Below are positions 17,340-25,881 of a stretch of DNA of 64,000 bases, piece by piece. Within the stretch, counting starts at the first letter, position 1. Each line of letters begins with the position of its first letter. The translations under genes and the position numbers were made by a program. Source of the DNA: Bacteroidota bacterium (lineage in GTDB: Bacteria > Bacteroidota > Bacteroidia > Bacteroidales > VadinHA17). Where the stretch lies: assembly GCA_016718875.1 (NCBI GenBank), contig JADKBL010000058.1, forward strand, positions 62,001-126,000. The letters are read 5' to 3'. The notes beneath the pieces are model-generated. The model was not told the origin of the DNA. It worked only from the letters and a program-made list of their open reading frames with translations, and searched no databases.

Positions 17340-17920
17340 TGGAAAAAGAATATTTTGCACATGAGACAGCTGTAATCGATGATGGCTGTATAATACGGAA
17401 AGGAACTAAAATTTGGCACTTCAGCCATATTATGAAAGATTCTGAAATCGGTGAAAACTGTAATATTGGTCAGAATGTGGTTATTTCTTCCGGAGTTAAA
17501 CTGGGGAGAAATGTCAAGGTTCAGAATAATGTATCAATCTATACCGGAGTTATCTGCGAGGATGATGTATTCCTTGGTCCCTCAATGGTATTTACCAATG
17601 TCATAAATCCCAGAAGTGCAATAATCAGGAAGGATCAGTATTATCCTACTATTGTCGAAAAAGGCGCTTCAATTGGTGCCAATGCAACAATTGTTTGTGG
17701 CAACAGGATAGGAACTTTCTCTTTTATCGGGGCCGGAGCTGTTGTTACAAAGGATGTCAAACCCTATTCGCTGGTAGTGGGCAATCCTGCCCGCCAGACA
17801 GGCTGGATGAGTGAATATGGCCACAAACTAATTTTCGACAGTACCGGAAATGCAACCTGCCCTGAAAGCGGAGAGAGATACAGGCTTGAAGAAGGAAGGG
17901 TATTTAAAATTATTCTGTAG
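17339..17920 (+). CDS. wbpD: UDP-amino-sugar N-acetyltransferase, WbpD-like
   Basis: 193-aa left-handed beta-helix acetyltransferase with many hexapeptide repeats (IGENCNIGQNVVISSGVKLG; IGANATIVCGNRIGTFSFIGAGAVV). It should acetylate the 3-amino group made by WbpE using acetyl-CoA. Length and the VVGNPARQTGWMSEYG C-terminal signature match WbpD. The start codon overlaps the wbpE stop by one base, indicating coupled translation. Specificity is inferred from the neighbours. Confidence 0.87.
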   Translation: MEKEYFAHETAVIDDGCIIRKGTKIWHFSHIMKDSEIGENCNIGQNVVISSGVKLGRNVKVQNNVSIYTGVICEDDVFLGPSMVFTNVINPRSAIIRKDQYYPTIVEKGASIGANATIVCGNRIGTFSFIGAGAVVTKDVKPYSLVVGNPARQTGWMSEYGHKLIFDSTGNATCPESGERYRLEEGRVFKIIL

Positions 17921-17947
17921 TTTTACACCGGATAAGAGAAAATCCTG

Positions 17948-18904
17948 ATGAATAATACTCCTAAAAACTTTGGAATTATTGGTGTGGCAGGATATATTGC
18001 CGTAAGACACCTTCACGCAATTAAGGAAACAGGGAATAACCTTCTGGCCAGCCTTGATAAATTTGACAGCGTTGGCCGTATTGACAGCTATTTTCCCGAG
18101 AGCGATTTTTTTGTTGAATTTGAAAGATTCGACAGGCATTTTGACAAGCTAAAAAGGAATGGAACTAAAATAGATTATGTAAGTATCTGCTCACCCAACT
18201 ATCTTCATGACTCACATATCCGATTTGCTCTAAGGCACCATGCCGATGCAATCTGTGAAAAACCAATTGTTCTTAATCCCTGGAATATTGATGCGCTCCA
18301 GGAAATAGAGAAGGAAACCGGAAACAATATCTACACCGTTCTTCAATTACGGCTTCATCCTAAAATAGTTGAGCTCAGAAACAGGATTAAAAACGGACCC
18401 GCAGGAAAGGTATATGATATTGATATGTCATACATTACCAGCCGTGGCAACTGGTACAATATATCATGGAAAGGAGATATCCAGAAATCAGGTGGTGTAG
18501 CCACAAACATCGGGATCCATTTTTTCGATATGCTCACATGGATATTCGGAAATACAAAAACCAACCAGGTCCATATTTCAGAAAAAAACAGGGCTGCAGG
18601 GTATCTTGAACTTGAGAATGCAAGGGTAAGATGGTTCCTCAGCCTTGAATATAAGGACATCCCTGATGATGTTAAGAAATCCGGCAGAAGAACCTTCAGA
18701 TCAATAACAGTTGATGGTGAGGAGATAGAGTTCAGTGAGGGTTTTACTGATCTTCACACCCACACATACAAAGAGATCCTTGAAGGAAAAGGTTTCGGTA
18801 TAAATGAAGCCAGGCAATCTGTGGAAACCGTATATACTATAAGAAATTCAAAACCTGCCGGATTGCAGGGAGATTACCATCCAATATTAAAAACAGTATT
18901 ATGA
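17948..18904 (+). CDS. wbpB: UDP-GlcNAcA 3-dehydrogenase, WbpB-like (Gfo/Idh/MocA)
   Basis: 318-aa NAD(H)-dependent oxidoreductase predicted to oxidise C3 of UDP-GlcNAcA. The N-terminal Rossmann motif reads FGIIGVAGYIAVRHLHAI; the CEKPIVLN and HFFDMLTWIFG segments are conserved in this family. It overlaps the next gene by 4 nt (ATGA). In Pseudomonas WbpB is coupled to WbpE through 2-oxoglutarate-linked cofactor recycling. The presence of wbpA, B, D and E together makes the pathway call strong. Confidence 0.88.
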   Translation: MNNTPKNFGIIGVAGYIAVRHLHAIKETGNNLLASLDKFDSVGRIDSYFPESDFFVEFERFDRHFDKLKRNGTKIDYVSICSPNYLHDSHIRFALRHHADAICEKPIVLNPWNIDALQEIEKETGNNIYTVLQLRLHPKIVELRNRIKNGPAGKVYDIDMSYITSRGNWYNISWKGDIQKSGGVATNIGIHFFDMLTWIFGNTKTNQVHISEKNRAAGYLELENARVRWFLSLEYKDIPDDVKKSGRRTFRSITVDGEEIEFSEGFTDLHTHTYKEILEGKGFGINEARQSVETVYTIRNSKPAGLQGDYHPILKTVL

Positions 18905-20192
18905 TTTTTGAACAATTATTAAAAAAGGAGACTTCTCTTTCAGTTATTGGTCTTGGATATGTTGGCTTACCAATTGCTCTTGAATTTGCCAGAAAAATTA
19001 AAGTAGTAGGATTCGACATAAAGCCTGAAAGGGTTGAACTGATGCGAAAAGGCATTGATCCCAGCAATGAATTAACCTCTGAGGCTTTCAATGATACTGA
19101 TATCCTGATTACAAGCAATCCTGAAGACCTTCGTAGTGCTTCATTTCATATAATTGCCGTCCCCACTCCAACAACAAAAACCAATCTTCCTGACCTTACT
19201 CCTGTAATTAAAGCATCGGAAACAGTTGGCAGAGTCCTTAAAAAGGTGACTATGTGGTTTATGAATCAACTGTTTATCCCGGTTGCACAGAAGAGGATTG
19301 CGTACCGGTACTTGAGAGGTTTTCAGGACTTAAATATATCACAGATTTCAAAGTTGGTTTCTCACCTGAACGAATCAATCCCGGCGACCAGAACCATACT
19401 CTTACAAAGATTATTAAAGTTACCAGCGGCTGTGATGAAGAATCAGCGGATAATATCACAAAAGTATATGAACTGATAATCAGGGCAGGTGTTCATAAAG
19501 CAAGTTCAATAAAAGTTGCAGAGGCGGCAAAGATCATTGAAAATACCCAACGCGATATCAATATCGCTTTTATGAATGAGCTTTCAATAATATTCAACAG
19601 GATGGGAATTAATACATTCGAAGTTCTTGAGGCCGCAGGCACTAAATGGAATTTCCTGAAATTCTATCCGGGGCTGGTTGGAGGTCATTGCATTGGTGTA
19701 GATCCTTACTATCTTTCATATAAGGCAAAAGCCCTGGGCTATCATCCGCAGATGATCGATTCGGGAAGATTCATAAATGATAGTATGGGAAGATATATTG
19801 GCAAGCAGACTGTCAAGAAAATAGTTCATTCCGGTAAGGGGCTGAAAGATTCACGTGTTCTTATTTTAGGTATCACATTTAAGGAGAATGTTACCGACAT
19901 CCGCAATTCAAAGGTAACTGATGTAATCAGCGAACTTGATGATTTCGGAATAATGGTTGATGTAGTTGATCCGGGAGCTTCAAAACATGAGGTAAAGGAA
20001 GAATACGGTCTTGACCTGAAAGATAAACCATCAGGTAAATATGATGCTGTAATTCTGGCAGTCGGTCATAAAGAATATTTGAATCTGGATGAATCCTTCT
20101 TCTCACAATTATTAAATAAAGACGGGATTGTAGTTGATGTAAAGGGCATTCTTCGCGGCAGGATTAATAAACATACATACTGGAGTTTATAG
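18901..20192 (+). pseudogene. wbpA: UDP-GlcNAc 6-dehydrogenase, WbpA/UgdA-like, one-base frameshift
   Basis: Nucleotide-sugar dehydrogenase that oxidises UDP-GlcNAc to UDP-GlcNAcA, the first step of the pathway. The first frame (from 18901) has the Rossmann motif LSVIGLGYVGLPIALEFA and AVPTPTTKTNLPDLTPV. At about 19240-19246 (five A then two G) one base is missing, and the protein continues in another frame with GDYVVYESTVYPGCTEEDC, the catalytic-cysteine segment GGHCIGVDPYYL and the C-terminal UDP-binding domain to 20192. Restoring one base gives about 430 aa, the normal length. Without correction the product is a 191-aa fragment lacking the catalytic Cys. Both parts are otherwise well preserved, so sequencing error is likely. 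Confidence 0.85.
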
Positions 20193-21218
20193 ATGAAAAA
20201 GAAAATTTTAGTAACAGGAGGTACAGGTTATATAGGTTCACACACAGCTGTTGAACTTATTAATGAAGGTTTTGATGTATTAATAATTGATAACCTGTAT
20301 AATTCAGAAAAGGAAGTTCTTGACGGGATCGAAAAGATAACAGGTACAAGACCTTACCTGGAAATCTTCGACATCTGTGACAATGAAAAACTCATTGATT
20401 TTTTCAGCAGGAATAAGGATATATCTGCAATAATTCATTTTGCCGCATATAAAGCGGTAGGTGAATCCGTACGCAAACCTCTCAATTATTACAGGAATAA
20501 TCTTGTCTCCCTTATTAATCTTCTTGAGGCAATGAAAAAATACAGTGTACCAAATCTTGTTTTCTCATCCTCATGCACTGTCTATGGTCAGCCTGAAAAA
20601 CTGCCGGTAACAGAAGACGCACCTCTTCAGCCAGCTGCATCGCCCTATGGAAACACAAAGCAGGTTGGAGAAGCTATTATAAGGGATACTGTTTCCTCTG
20701 ATGAGAATATAAAAGCTATCGCTCTCAGATATTTCAACCCCATAGGGGCTCATCCTTCAGCCCTTATTGGTGAATTACCACGGGGTGTGCCCGAAAACCT
20801 GGTTCCATATATTACCCAGACTGCTTACGGATTAAGAGATGAGCTGAAGGTGTATGGCAATGACTATGACACACCCGATGGATATTGTATCAGGGATTAT
20901 CTGCATGTAGTTGATCTTGCCAAAGCACATGTTGTTGCTGTAAAAAGACTCACGGAAGAAAAGAATAAATCAGGTTATGAGGTATTTAACCTTGGTACAG
21001 GCAACGGGGTATCGGTACTTGAAGCCATCCAGGCCTTTGAACGCGCCACAGGTGTTAAGTTAAAATACAAAGTTGTAGACAGACGACCCGGGGATATTGA
21101 GAAGATATGGGCAAACCCTTCTTATGCCAATGAGGAACTTGGATGGAAGACAGTCAGTACTCTTGATGAGGCAATGAAAACAGCCTGGGACTGGGAAAAT
21201 CATATAAGGAAAAAATAG
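20193..21218 (+). CDS. galE: UDP-glucose/UDP-GlcNAc 4-epimerase GalE
   Basis: 341-aa short-chain dehydrogenase-type epimerase. It starts with GGTGYIGSHTAVELI, has the catalytic SSCTVYG and SPYGNTK (YxxxK) motifs, and later NPIGAHPSALIGE and CIRDYLHVVDLA, all typical of GalE. The ATG follows the wbpA stop with no gap (stop 20190-20192, start 20193). In this operon it may supply UDP-Gal or UDP-GalNAc for the same polysaccharide; the exact substrate cannot be read from sequence. Confidence 0.93.
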   Translation: MKKKILVTGGTGYIGSHTAVELINEGFDVLIIDNLYNSEKEVLDGIEKITGTRPYLEIFDICDNEKLIDFFSRNKDISAIIHFAAYKAVGESVRKPLNYYRNNLVSLINLLEAMKKYSVPNLVFSSSCTVYGQPEKLPVTEDAPLQPAASPYGNTKQVGEAIIRDTVSSDENIKAIALRYFNPIGAHPSALIGELPRGVPENLVPYITQTAYGLRDELKVYGNDYDTPDGYCIRDYLHVVDLAKAHVVAVKRLTEEKNKSGYEVFNLGTGNGVSVLEAIQAFERATGVKLKYKVVDRRPGDIEKIWANPSYANEELGWKTVSTLDEAMKTAWDWENHIRKK

Positions 21219-21225
21219 AAGAAAT

Positions 21226-22281
21226 ATGAAGAGGATTATATTAATAACCGGTGGAGCCGGATTTATTGGTTCACATGTTGTCAGGAGGTTTGTCACCAGG
21301 TATCCTGATTATCTTGTTGTAAATGCCGATAAGCTTACTTATGCAGGCAACCTCGAGAATATTACCGATATAGAATCAAATCAGAATTACCGTTTTGAAA
21401 AAACCGATATTGTAAATAAACAGGCGGTTCTGGATCTCTTCAGCAAATACAGCTTTGATGGTGTGATACACCTTGCAGCTGAATCACATGTAGACCGTTC
21501 AATAACTGGTCCTGATGAATTTGTTTTTACAAATATTATCGGAACCGTGAATCTTCTGAATGCAGCACGCAGCAGCTGGAAAGAGCACCCGGAAGGCAAA
21601 GTCTTCTACCATATCTCCACTGATGAAGTATATGGTTCCCTCGGTAAGGAAGGGTTATTTACAGAAGAAACAGCTTATGATCCGAGAAGCCCCTATTCAG
21701 CATCAAAAGCAAGCTCCGATCATCTGGTAAGGGCTTATCATCACACATTCGGTCTGCCTGTTGTAATCTCCAATTGTTCAAATAATTATGGACCAAATCA
21801 GTTCCCGGAAAAACTTATACCACTTGCCATTAATAATATTAAGAATAACAAACCTATTCCTGTTTATGGAAAAGGCGAAAATATTCGCGACTGGTTATAT
21901 GTTGAGGATCATTCCGCGGCTATCGATCTGATATTCCACAAGGGTAAGGTTGGTGATACTTACAATATCGGCGGAAACAATGAATGGAAAAATATTGACC
22001 TCATCCGGATTCTTTGCAGTATAATGGACAAAAAGCTGAACAGGCAGAATGGAACATCAGAGAAACTTATTACTTATGTAAAGGACCGTCCCGGGCATGA
22101 CATGAGGTACGCTATTGATTCATCCAAACTGCAGAATGAACTTGGCTGGTCGCCTATTCCCGAATTCTCAGAAGGTCTTGAAAAAACTGTTGACTGGTAC
22201 CTTTCAAATACAACCTGGCTTGAAAGGATACTTTCAGGGGAATATGAAAAATACTATGATATGATGTATTCAGGCAGATAA
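21226..22281 (+). CDS. rfbB: dTDP-glucose 4,6-dehydratase RfbB
   Basis: 351-aa extended SDR enzyme that makes dTDP-4-keto-6-deoxyglucose. GGAGFIGSHVVRRF binds NAD; HISTDEVYGSLG and SPYSASKASSDHLV are the catalytic Thr-Asp-Glu and YxxxK motifs; NCSNNYGPNQFPEKLIPL and RDWLYVEDH are RfbB signatures. It starts 7 nt after galE and ends the operon at a terminator. rfbA, rfbC and rfbD, the rest of the dTDP-rhamnose pathway, are not in the window. Confidence 0.93.
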   Translation: MKRIILITGGAGFIGSHVVRRFVTRYPDYLVVNADKLTYAGNLENITDIESNQNYRFEKTDIVNKQAVLDLFSKYSFDGVIHLAAESHVDRSITGPDEFVFTNIIGTVNLLNAARSSWKEHPEGKVFYHISTDEVYGSLGKEGLFTEETAYDPRSPYSASKASSDHLVRAYHHTFGLPVVISNCSNNYGPNQFPEKLIPLAINNIKNNKPIPVYGKGENIRDWLYVEDHSAAIDLIFHKGKVGDTYNIGGNNEWKNIDLIRILCSIMDKKLNRQNGTSEKLITYVKDRPGHDMRYAIDSSKLQNELGWSPIPEFSEGLEKTVDWYLSNTTWLERILSGEYEKYYDMMYSGR

Positions 22282-22295
22282 TAACTGCCTGATTT
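22271..22295 (+). terminator. Hairpin terminator after rfbB
   Basis: The arms CAGGCAG (22271-22277) and CTGCCTG (22285-22291) enclose a 7-nt loop that contains the rfbB stop codon. A short T run follows. It separates the sugar operon from the convergent DUF4270 gene. Confidence 0.65.
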
Positions 22296-23668
22296 TAGAA
22301 TTTAGTAATCGTCATCTCAAGTTTAACAGGAGACTTGCTGTTATTAGCCTTAAGAATTGCATTCTTTACTTCGTCTGAACTCTGGAATACCTCAAGCTCA
22401 GGCTTAATAATACCTTCTTTATCATTAAAATACTCCTGTATAAAGTTGGAAATATTGAATTTATATCTGTTGTTGGCAGTATCTAAAATACCCCCAAAGT
22501 ATTCATGGTAATCGTCAATATAATAATCAGGAATTAATTCTTTGACACCTGAGCTGTTATAATACCGCAAATAAATATTATTCGGAAGTGTCGTATTAGT
22601 ATATCCCTCTCCGTCATAATGAACAGGAATATAAAGAGTAGCTTTGTTTATGGCAGTCCTGCCGCTTAAAGTATCGCTTTTCATCAATTCCAGTCCTGGA
22701 ATTATCAGCTTTGTATAAACCCCATTCAGTCCCTGAACGTAAGAAAGAGAGTCAAGCACAGGCTTGTTTACCAAATTACTGAATTCCTTACCGGGGCTGG
22801 CAGTTGTGTGATCGTGCTGAACCCTTGAAAAACAGGCATTTTCTTTTGTCGGGTCAAGAAGAAATCTGAAATTATAAATTGATGCGTTATCATCCTTTTC
22901 GCGCATATAAACAATAAAATAATCACTGTAATCTCCTATTGAGGCAGCTTGTTTAATATTAAGGCTAATAAGAAGAGGGTCTGAATCTGTGGCTGATAAA
23001 ATTCGGATATACACACCCTTGAAATAATTCCTGAAGTCCTCATCACTGGCACTATAGAAAAGTTTTTCCTGATCACGGATAAGATACTCTCCAAATGACG
23101 GAGGCAGGTTTATCTCGACTATATTTATTGTATCTGTTCGCAATTCAGGCAAATCTACCGTTATTCCAAAACCAGTTGTGTCGACTGTTGTGTTTGAATA
23201 ATAAGATGAATCAACATTTAGCACTTTATCTATCTCCGTTATTCTTAGTTGTTTGGGAGAACTTGTTGAGCCGGAAACAGATAAAATTCTGAGAACAAGT
23301 TTTACTGAATCAACAAGATAATCACCATCAGTCCACTGGCTCTCAAGCCTGATCTGTGATACGAATTCACTCTTTATGGTTCCGAAATAGGGATCATAAT
23401 AGGTTCCGATATATGGAGCAGACTGATTATCAGTCTGGAGAGGGTAATCATATTTTGTATATGAAAGGATGTTGAATGTATCAGTAGATAAAACTGAAAC
23501 AAAATCACTGCTTGGAAGAATACCCTTTCCTATAAATGTCGGCTCCTCCTCGCATGATGCCAAAAACAACAATCCGGAAATCAACAGAATTAAACTGATT
23601 GTTTTTATTTGGAAAATATGAATAGTAAAATGCGAAATATTTTCAGATCTATGAAAGTAGTTTGTCAT
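22295..23668 (-). CDS. DUF4270-family lipoprotein
   Basis: About 457-aa lipoprotein of a Bacteroidota-specific family (DUF4270) with no known function. A hydrophobic signal (ISLILLISGLLFLASC) ends in a lipobox, followed by EEEPTFIGKGILPSSD and a beta-rich mature region (YIGTYYDPYFGTIKSEFVSQI is the family-typical start). The ATG at 23668 gives a 20-nt overlap with the upstream glycogen-synthase-like gene; longer in-frame starts up to 23716 are possible but add an odd N-terminal extension. Co-transcription with that gene is likely. DUF4270 proteins are presumed outer-surface or periplasmic; no enzymatic motif is visible. Confidence 0.82.
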   Translation of the reverse strand: MTNYFHRSENISHFTIHIFQIKTISLILLISGLLFLASCEEEPTFIGKGILPSSDFVSVLSTDTFNILSYTKYDYPLQTDNQSAPYIGTYYDPYFGTIKSEFVSQIRLESQWTDGDYLVDSVKLVLRILSVSGSTSSPKQLRITEIDKVLNVDSSYYSNTTVDTTGFGITVDLPELRTDTINIVEINLPPSFGEYLIRDQEKLFYSASDEDFRNYFKGVYIRILSATDSDPLLISLNIKQAASIGDYSDYFIVYMREKDDNASIYNFRFLLDPTKENACFSRVQHDHTTASPGKEFSNLVNKPVLDSLSYVQGLNGVYTKLIIPGLELMKSDTLSGRTAINKATLYIPVHYDGEGYTNTTLPNNIYLRYYNSSGVKELIPDYYIDDYHEYFGGILDTANNRYKFNISNFIQEYFNDKEGIIKPELEVFQSSDEVKNAILKANNSKSPVKLEMTITKF

Positions 23669-24455
23669 AAAACTCATTATAGGCATCAATATATTGTGAC
23701 TCATCCTTGTATGCAAGAACCGGCTTATTTATAGTTTTTAAATGCTTTGCCAGCTCTTCATTAATCTCCTCGCTTCCGATAATAATCCCGTCAGAATATT
23801 TAATAGCCAGTTTTGAAACATTTACAAAGTCAGGCTTTTTGACCATTTTAAGATTTTCTCCATCTATTCCGTCGAAACGCAGTTTATCAGCGAACGTTGT
23901 TCTAAACGGAGTTTTGAAATCATTATTATAAACAGAATAGATTATTTTATAATTATGGAAAAGTGGATCATCATTATAAACACTGCGAAGGTAAACAGGA
24001 ACCAGTGAGGCCATCCATCCATGGCAATGAACAATATCAGGTGCCCATCTAAGTTTTTTTACAGTTTCAATTACACCGCGTGCAAAAAAGAGAGCCCTCT
24101 CGTCATTATCCTCAAACTCTTTCCCTGAAGTGTCACTAACAATATGCTTACGCTGAAAATAGTCATCATTATCAATGAAATATACCTGCATCCGTGCAGA
24201 CTGGATTGATGCTACTTTAATAATAAGAGGATGATCAGTATCATCAATGATAAGATTCATTCCGGACAGCCGTATAACTTCATGAAGCTGATTCCTTCTT
24301 TCATTGATACAGCCATACCGGGGCATAAATGTCCGGATTTCTTTTCCTTTCTCCTGAATCCCCTGTGGAAGATACCTTCCTATCTTTGATAGCTTCGTCT
24401 CACCAAGGTATGGAGTGATTTCCTGTGAAATGAATAATACCTTCTTGCTTTCCAT
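23649..24455 (-). CDS. Glycogen/starch synthase catalytic-domain-like protein (GT5 N-terminal domain only)
   Basis: 268-aa protein matching only the N-terminal Rossmann domain of GT5 glycogen synthases: KVLFISQEITPYLGETKLSKIGRYLPQGI, RYGCINERRNQLHEVIRL and PDIVHCHGWMASLVPVYLR. The ADP-glucose-binding C-terminal domain of a full synthase (about 480 aa) is missing. The KxGG loop of true synthases reads TKLSKIG here. It is unlikely to make glycogen by itself. From memory, this short form next to panC recurs in Bacteroidota, so it is not a fresh truncation. Its function is unknown. It is divergent from panC and overlaps the DUF4270 gene. Confidence 0.8.
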   Translation of the reverse strand: MESKKVLFISQEITPYLGETKLSKIGRYLPQGIQEKGKEIRTFMPRYGCINERRNQLHEVIRLSGMNLIIDDTDHPLIIKVASIQSARMQVYFIDNDDYFQRKHIVSDTSGKEFEDNDERALFFARGVIETVKKLRWAPDIVHCHGWMASLVPVYLRSVYNDDPLFHNYKIIYSVYNNDFKTPFRTTFADKLRFDGIDGENLKMVKKPDFVNVSKLAIKYSDGIIIGSEEINEELAKHLKTINKPVLAYKDESQYIDAYNEFYDKLLS

Positions 24456-24489
24456 TTACCTCCCTGGATAACCAGTCCGATTTAAGGTG

Positions 24490-24497
24490 CAAAGATA
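24490..24497 (-). promoter_or_regulatory. -7 element (minus strand) for GT5-like gene
   Basis: Reads TATCTTTG on the minus strand, a TAnnTTTG match 34 nt before the start codon. A TTTG on the minus strand lies about 22 nt further upstream, a little beyond the normal spacing. Confidence 0.45.
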
Positions 24498-24615
24498 ATA
24501 ATAAAAAATGAATAAATATCAAAGCAGTTTTTTCATAATGTCATCAATAATAAGTTTATACCAATAAGTACCATTCATTTTGAGTTTTTTCTTATAGGTT
24601 TGTATTAAAAAAGAT

Positions 24616-25473
24616 ATGAAGGTAATAAGTACAATAAGCGAACTTCAAAGCCGGATTAAATCGCTGAATCTGTCACCTGTCGGATTCGTCCCTACTATGG
24701 GTGCACTTCATAAAGGGCATCTCTCCCTTGTAGAAAGGGCAATCCCCGATTGCCCGCTGATTATTGTAAGCATTTTTGTTAATCCGACACAGTTCAATGA
24801 TAAAAACGATCTGAAAAATTACCCCAGAACCCTTGATAGTGATCTTGAAATGCTGGATACGGTCCTCAGGCAAGCAGACATAGTTTTTACCCCTTCAGTA
24901 GAGGAAATGTACCCGGCTGAGGATAAGCGGGTATTCCGGTTCGGAAACCTCGATAATGTTATGGAAGCTCTGCACCGTCCGGGGCATTTTAACGGAGTGG
25001 CTCAGATAGTAAGCAGGTTTTTTGAAATAATAAAACCTGATATTGCAATATTCGGTCTTAAGGATTTCCAGCAGCTGGCGGTTATTAAAGAAATGGTTCG
25101 TCAGACCAGAGATAAGGTAAAAATCGTCGGAAGCCCCATAATCCGTGAAGCTGACGGACTCGCAATGAGCAGCAGAAACATGCTGCTCGAACCGGAGATA
25201 AGGAAGAATGCCCCGATAATTTATAAAACCATAAAACAGGCATCATCCATGATCAGGGAAAAAGATATTCCTGAAATAAAGTCATTTGTAAAAGGAAGTA
25301 TTGAAAATGCAGAAAATTTTGAATTAATCTATTTCGATATTGTCGACGAATTGGAACTTAAACCGGTAACCAAAAAAACAAAAATGAATGCCGGGAAAAA
25401 ATATTATGGCTGTATTGCCGTTAAAGCAGGGAAAATAAGACTTATTGATAATATTGAAATTGGGTTGGACTGA
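24616..25473 (+). CDS. panC: Pantothenate synthetase PanC
   Basis: 285-aa enzyme that condenses pantoate and beta-alanine with ATP. VGFVPTMGALHKGHLSLVERA contains the HxGH nucleotide motif; SIFVNPTQFNDKNDL, HRPGHFNGVAQIVSRFFEI, FGLKDFQQLAVIKEMV and the MSSRNMLL KMSKS-like loop are all present. Full length. The downstream panD makes its beta-alanine substrate, so both steps sit together, although panD also has its own promoter. Confidence 0.97.
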   Translation: MKVISTISELQSRIKSLNLSPVGFVPTMGALHKGHLSLVERAIPDCPLIIVSIFVNPTQFNDKNDLKNYPRTLDSDLEMLDTVLRQADIVFTPSVEEMYPAEDKRVFRFGNLDNVMEALHRPGHFNGVAQIVSRFFEIIKPDIAIFGLKDFQQLAVIKEMVRQTRDKVKIVGSPIIREADGLAMSSRNMLLEPEIRKNAPIIYKTIKQASSMIREKDIPEIKSFVKGSIENAENFELIYFDIVDELELKPVTKKTKMNAGKKYYGCIAVKAGKIRLIDNIEIGLD

Positions 25474-25495
25474 ACAAAAAGGTTGATTACCTTTG
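25465..25495 (+). promoter_or_regulatory. Promoter upstream of panD
   Basis: TTG at 25465-25467, a 20-nt spacer and TACCTTTG at 25488-25495 exactly match the Bacteroidota consensus. The -33 element lies inside the last codons of panC. Transcription would begin about 30 nt before the panD ATG. Confidence 0.75.
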
Positions 25496-25528
25496 TAGTT
25501 TATTTCATCCTGTTTCATTTACAGCAAC

Positions 25529-25879
25529 ATGCTTATTGAAGTACTAAAATCGAAAATTCATAAAGCCTCCATTACCGGAGCTAACCTGCATTATATAGGA
25601 AGCATCTCAATTGATGAAGATCTTATGGATGAAGCCGGGTTAATTGAAAATGAAAAAGTGCACGTTCTGAATCTCAATAACGGAGAGCGACTGGAAACAT
25701 ATGTTATCAAAGGGAAACGGGGCTCAGGAGAAATTTGCCTGAATGGAGCAGCCGCAAGAAAGGTTGTTATTGGTGATGTAATTATAATAATGTCATTTGC
25801 AATGATGAATTTGGAAGAGGCAAAACTATTCAGGCCCTCAATTGTTTTTCCTGATACTAATACAAATAAACTGATCTGA
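25529..25879 (+). CDS. panD: Aspartate 1-decarboxylase proenzyme PanD
   Basis: 116-aa pyruvoyl enzyme that converts L-aspartate to beta-alanine for pantothenate. Self-cleavage should occur between Gly and Ser of YIGSISID (residues 22-29), producing the pyruvoyl group on the serine. MLIEVLKSKIHKASITGANLHY and LNGAAARKVVIGDVIIIMSFA are standard. Full length, with its own promoter after panC. Unlike PanD of enterobacteria, no PanZ/PanM gene is seen. Confidence 0.97.
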   Translation: MLIEVLKSKIHKASITGANLHYIGSISIDEDLMDEAGLIENEKVHVLNLNNGERLETYVIKGKRGSGEICLNGAAARKVVIGDVIIIMSFAMMNLEEAKLFRPSIVFPDTNTNKLI

Positions 25880-25881
25880 TT

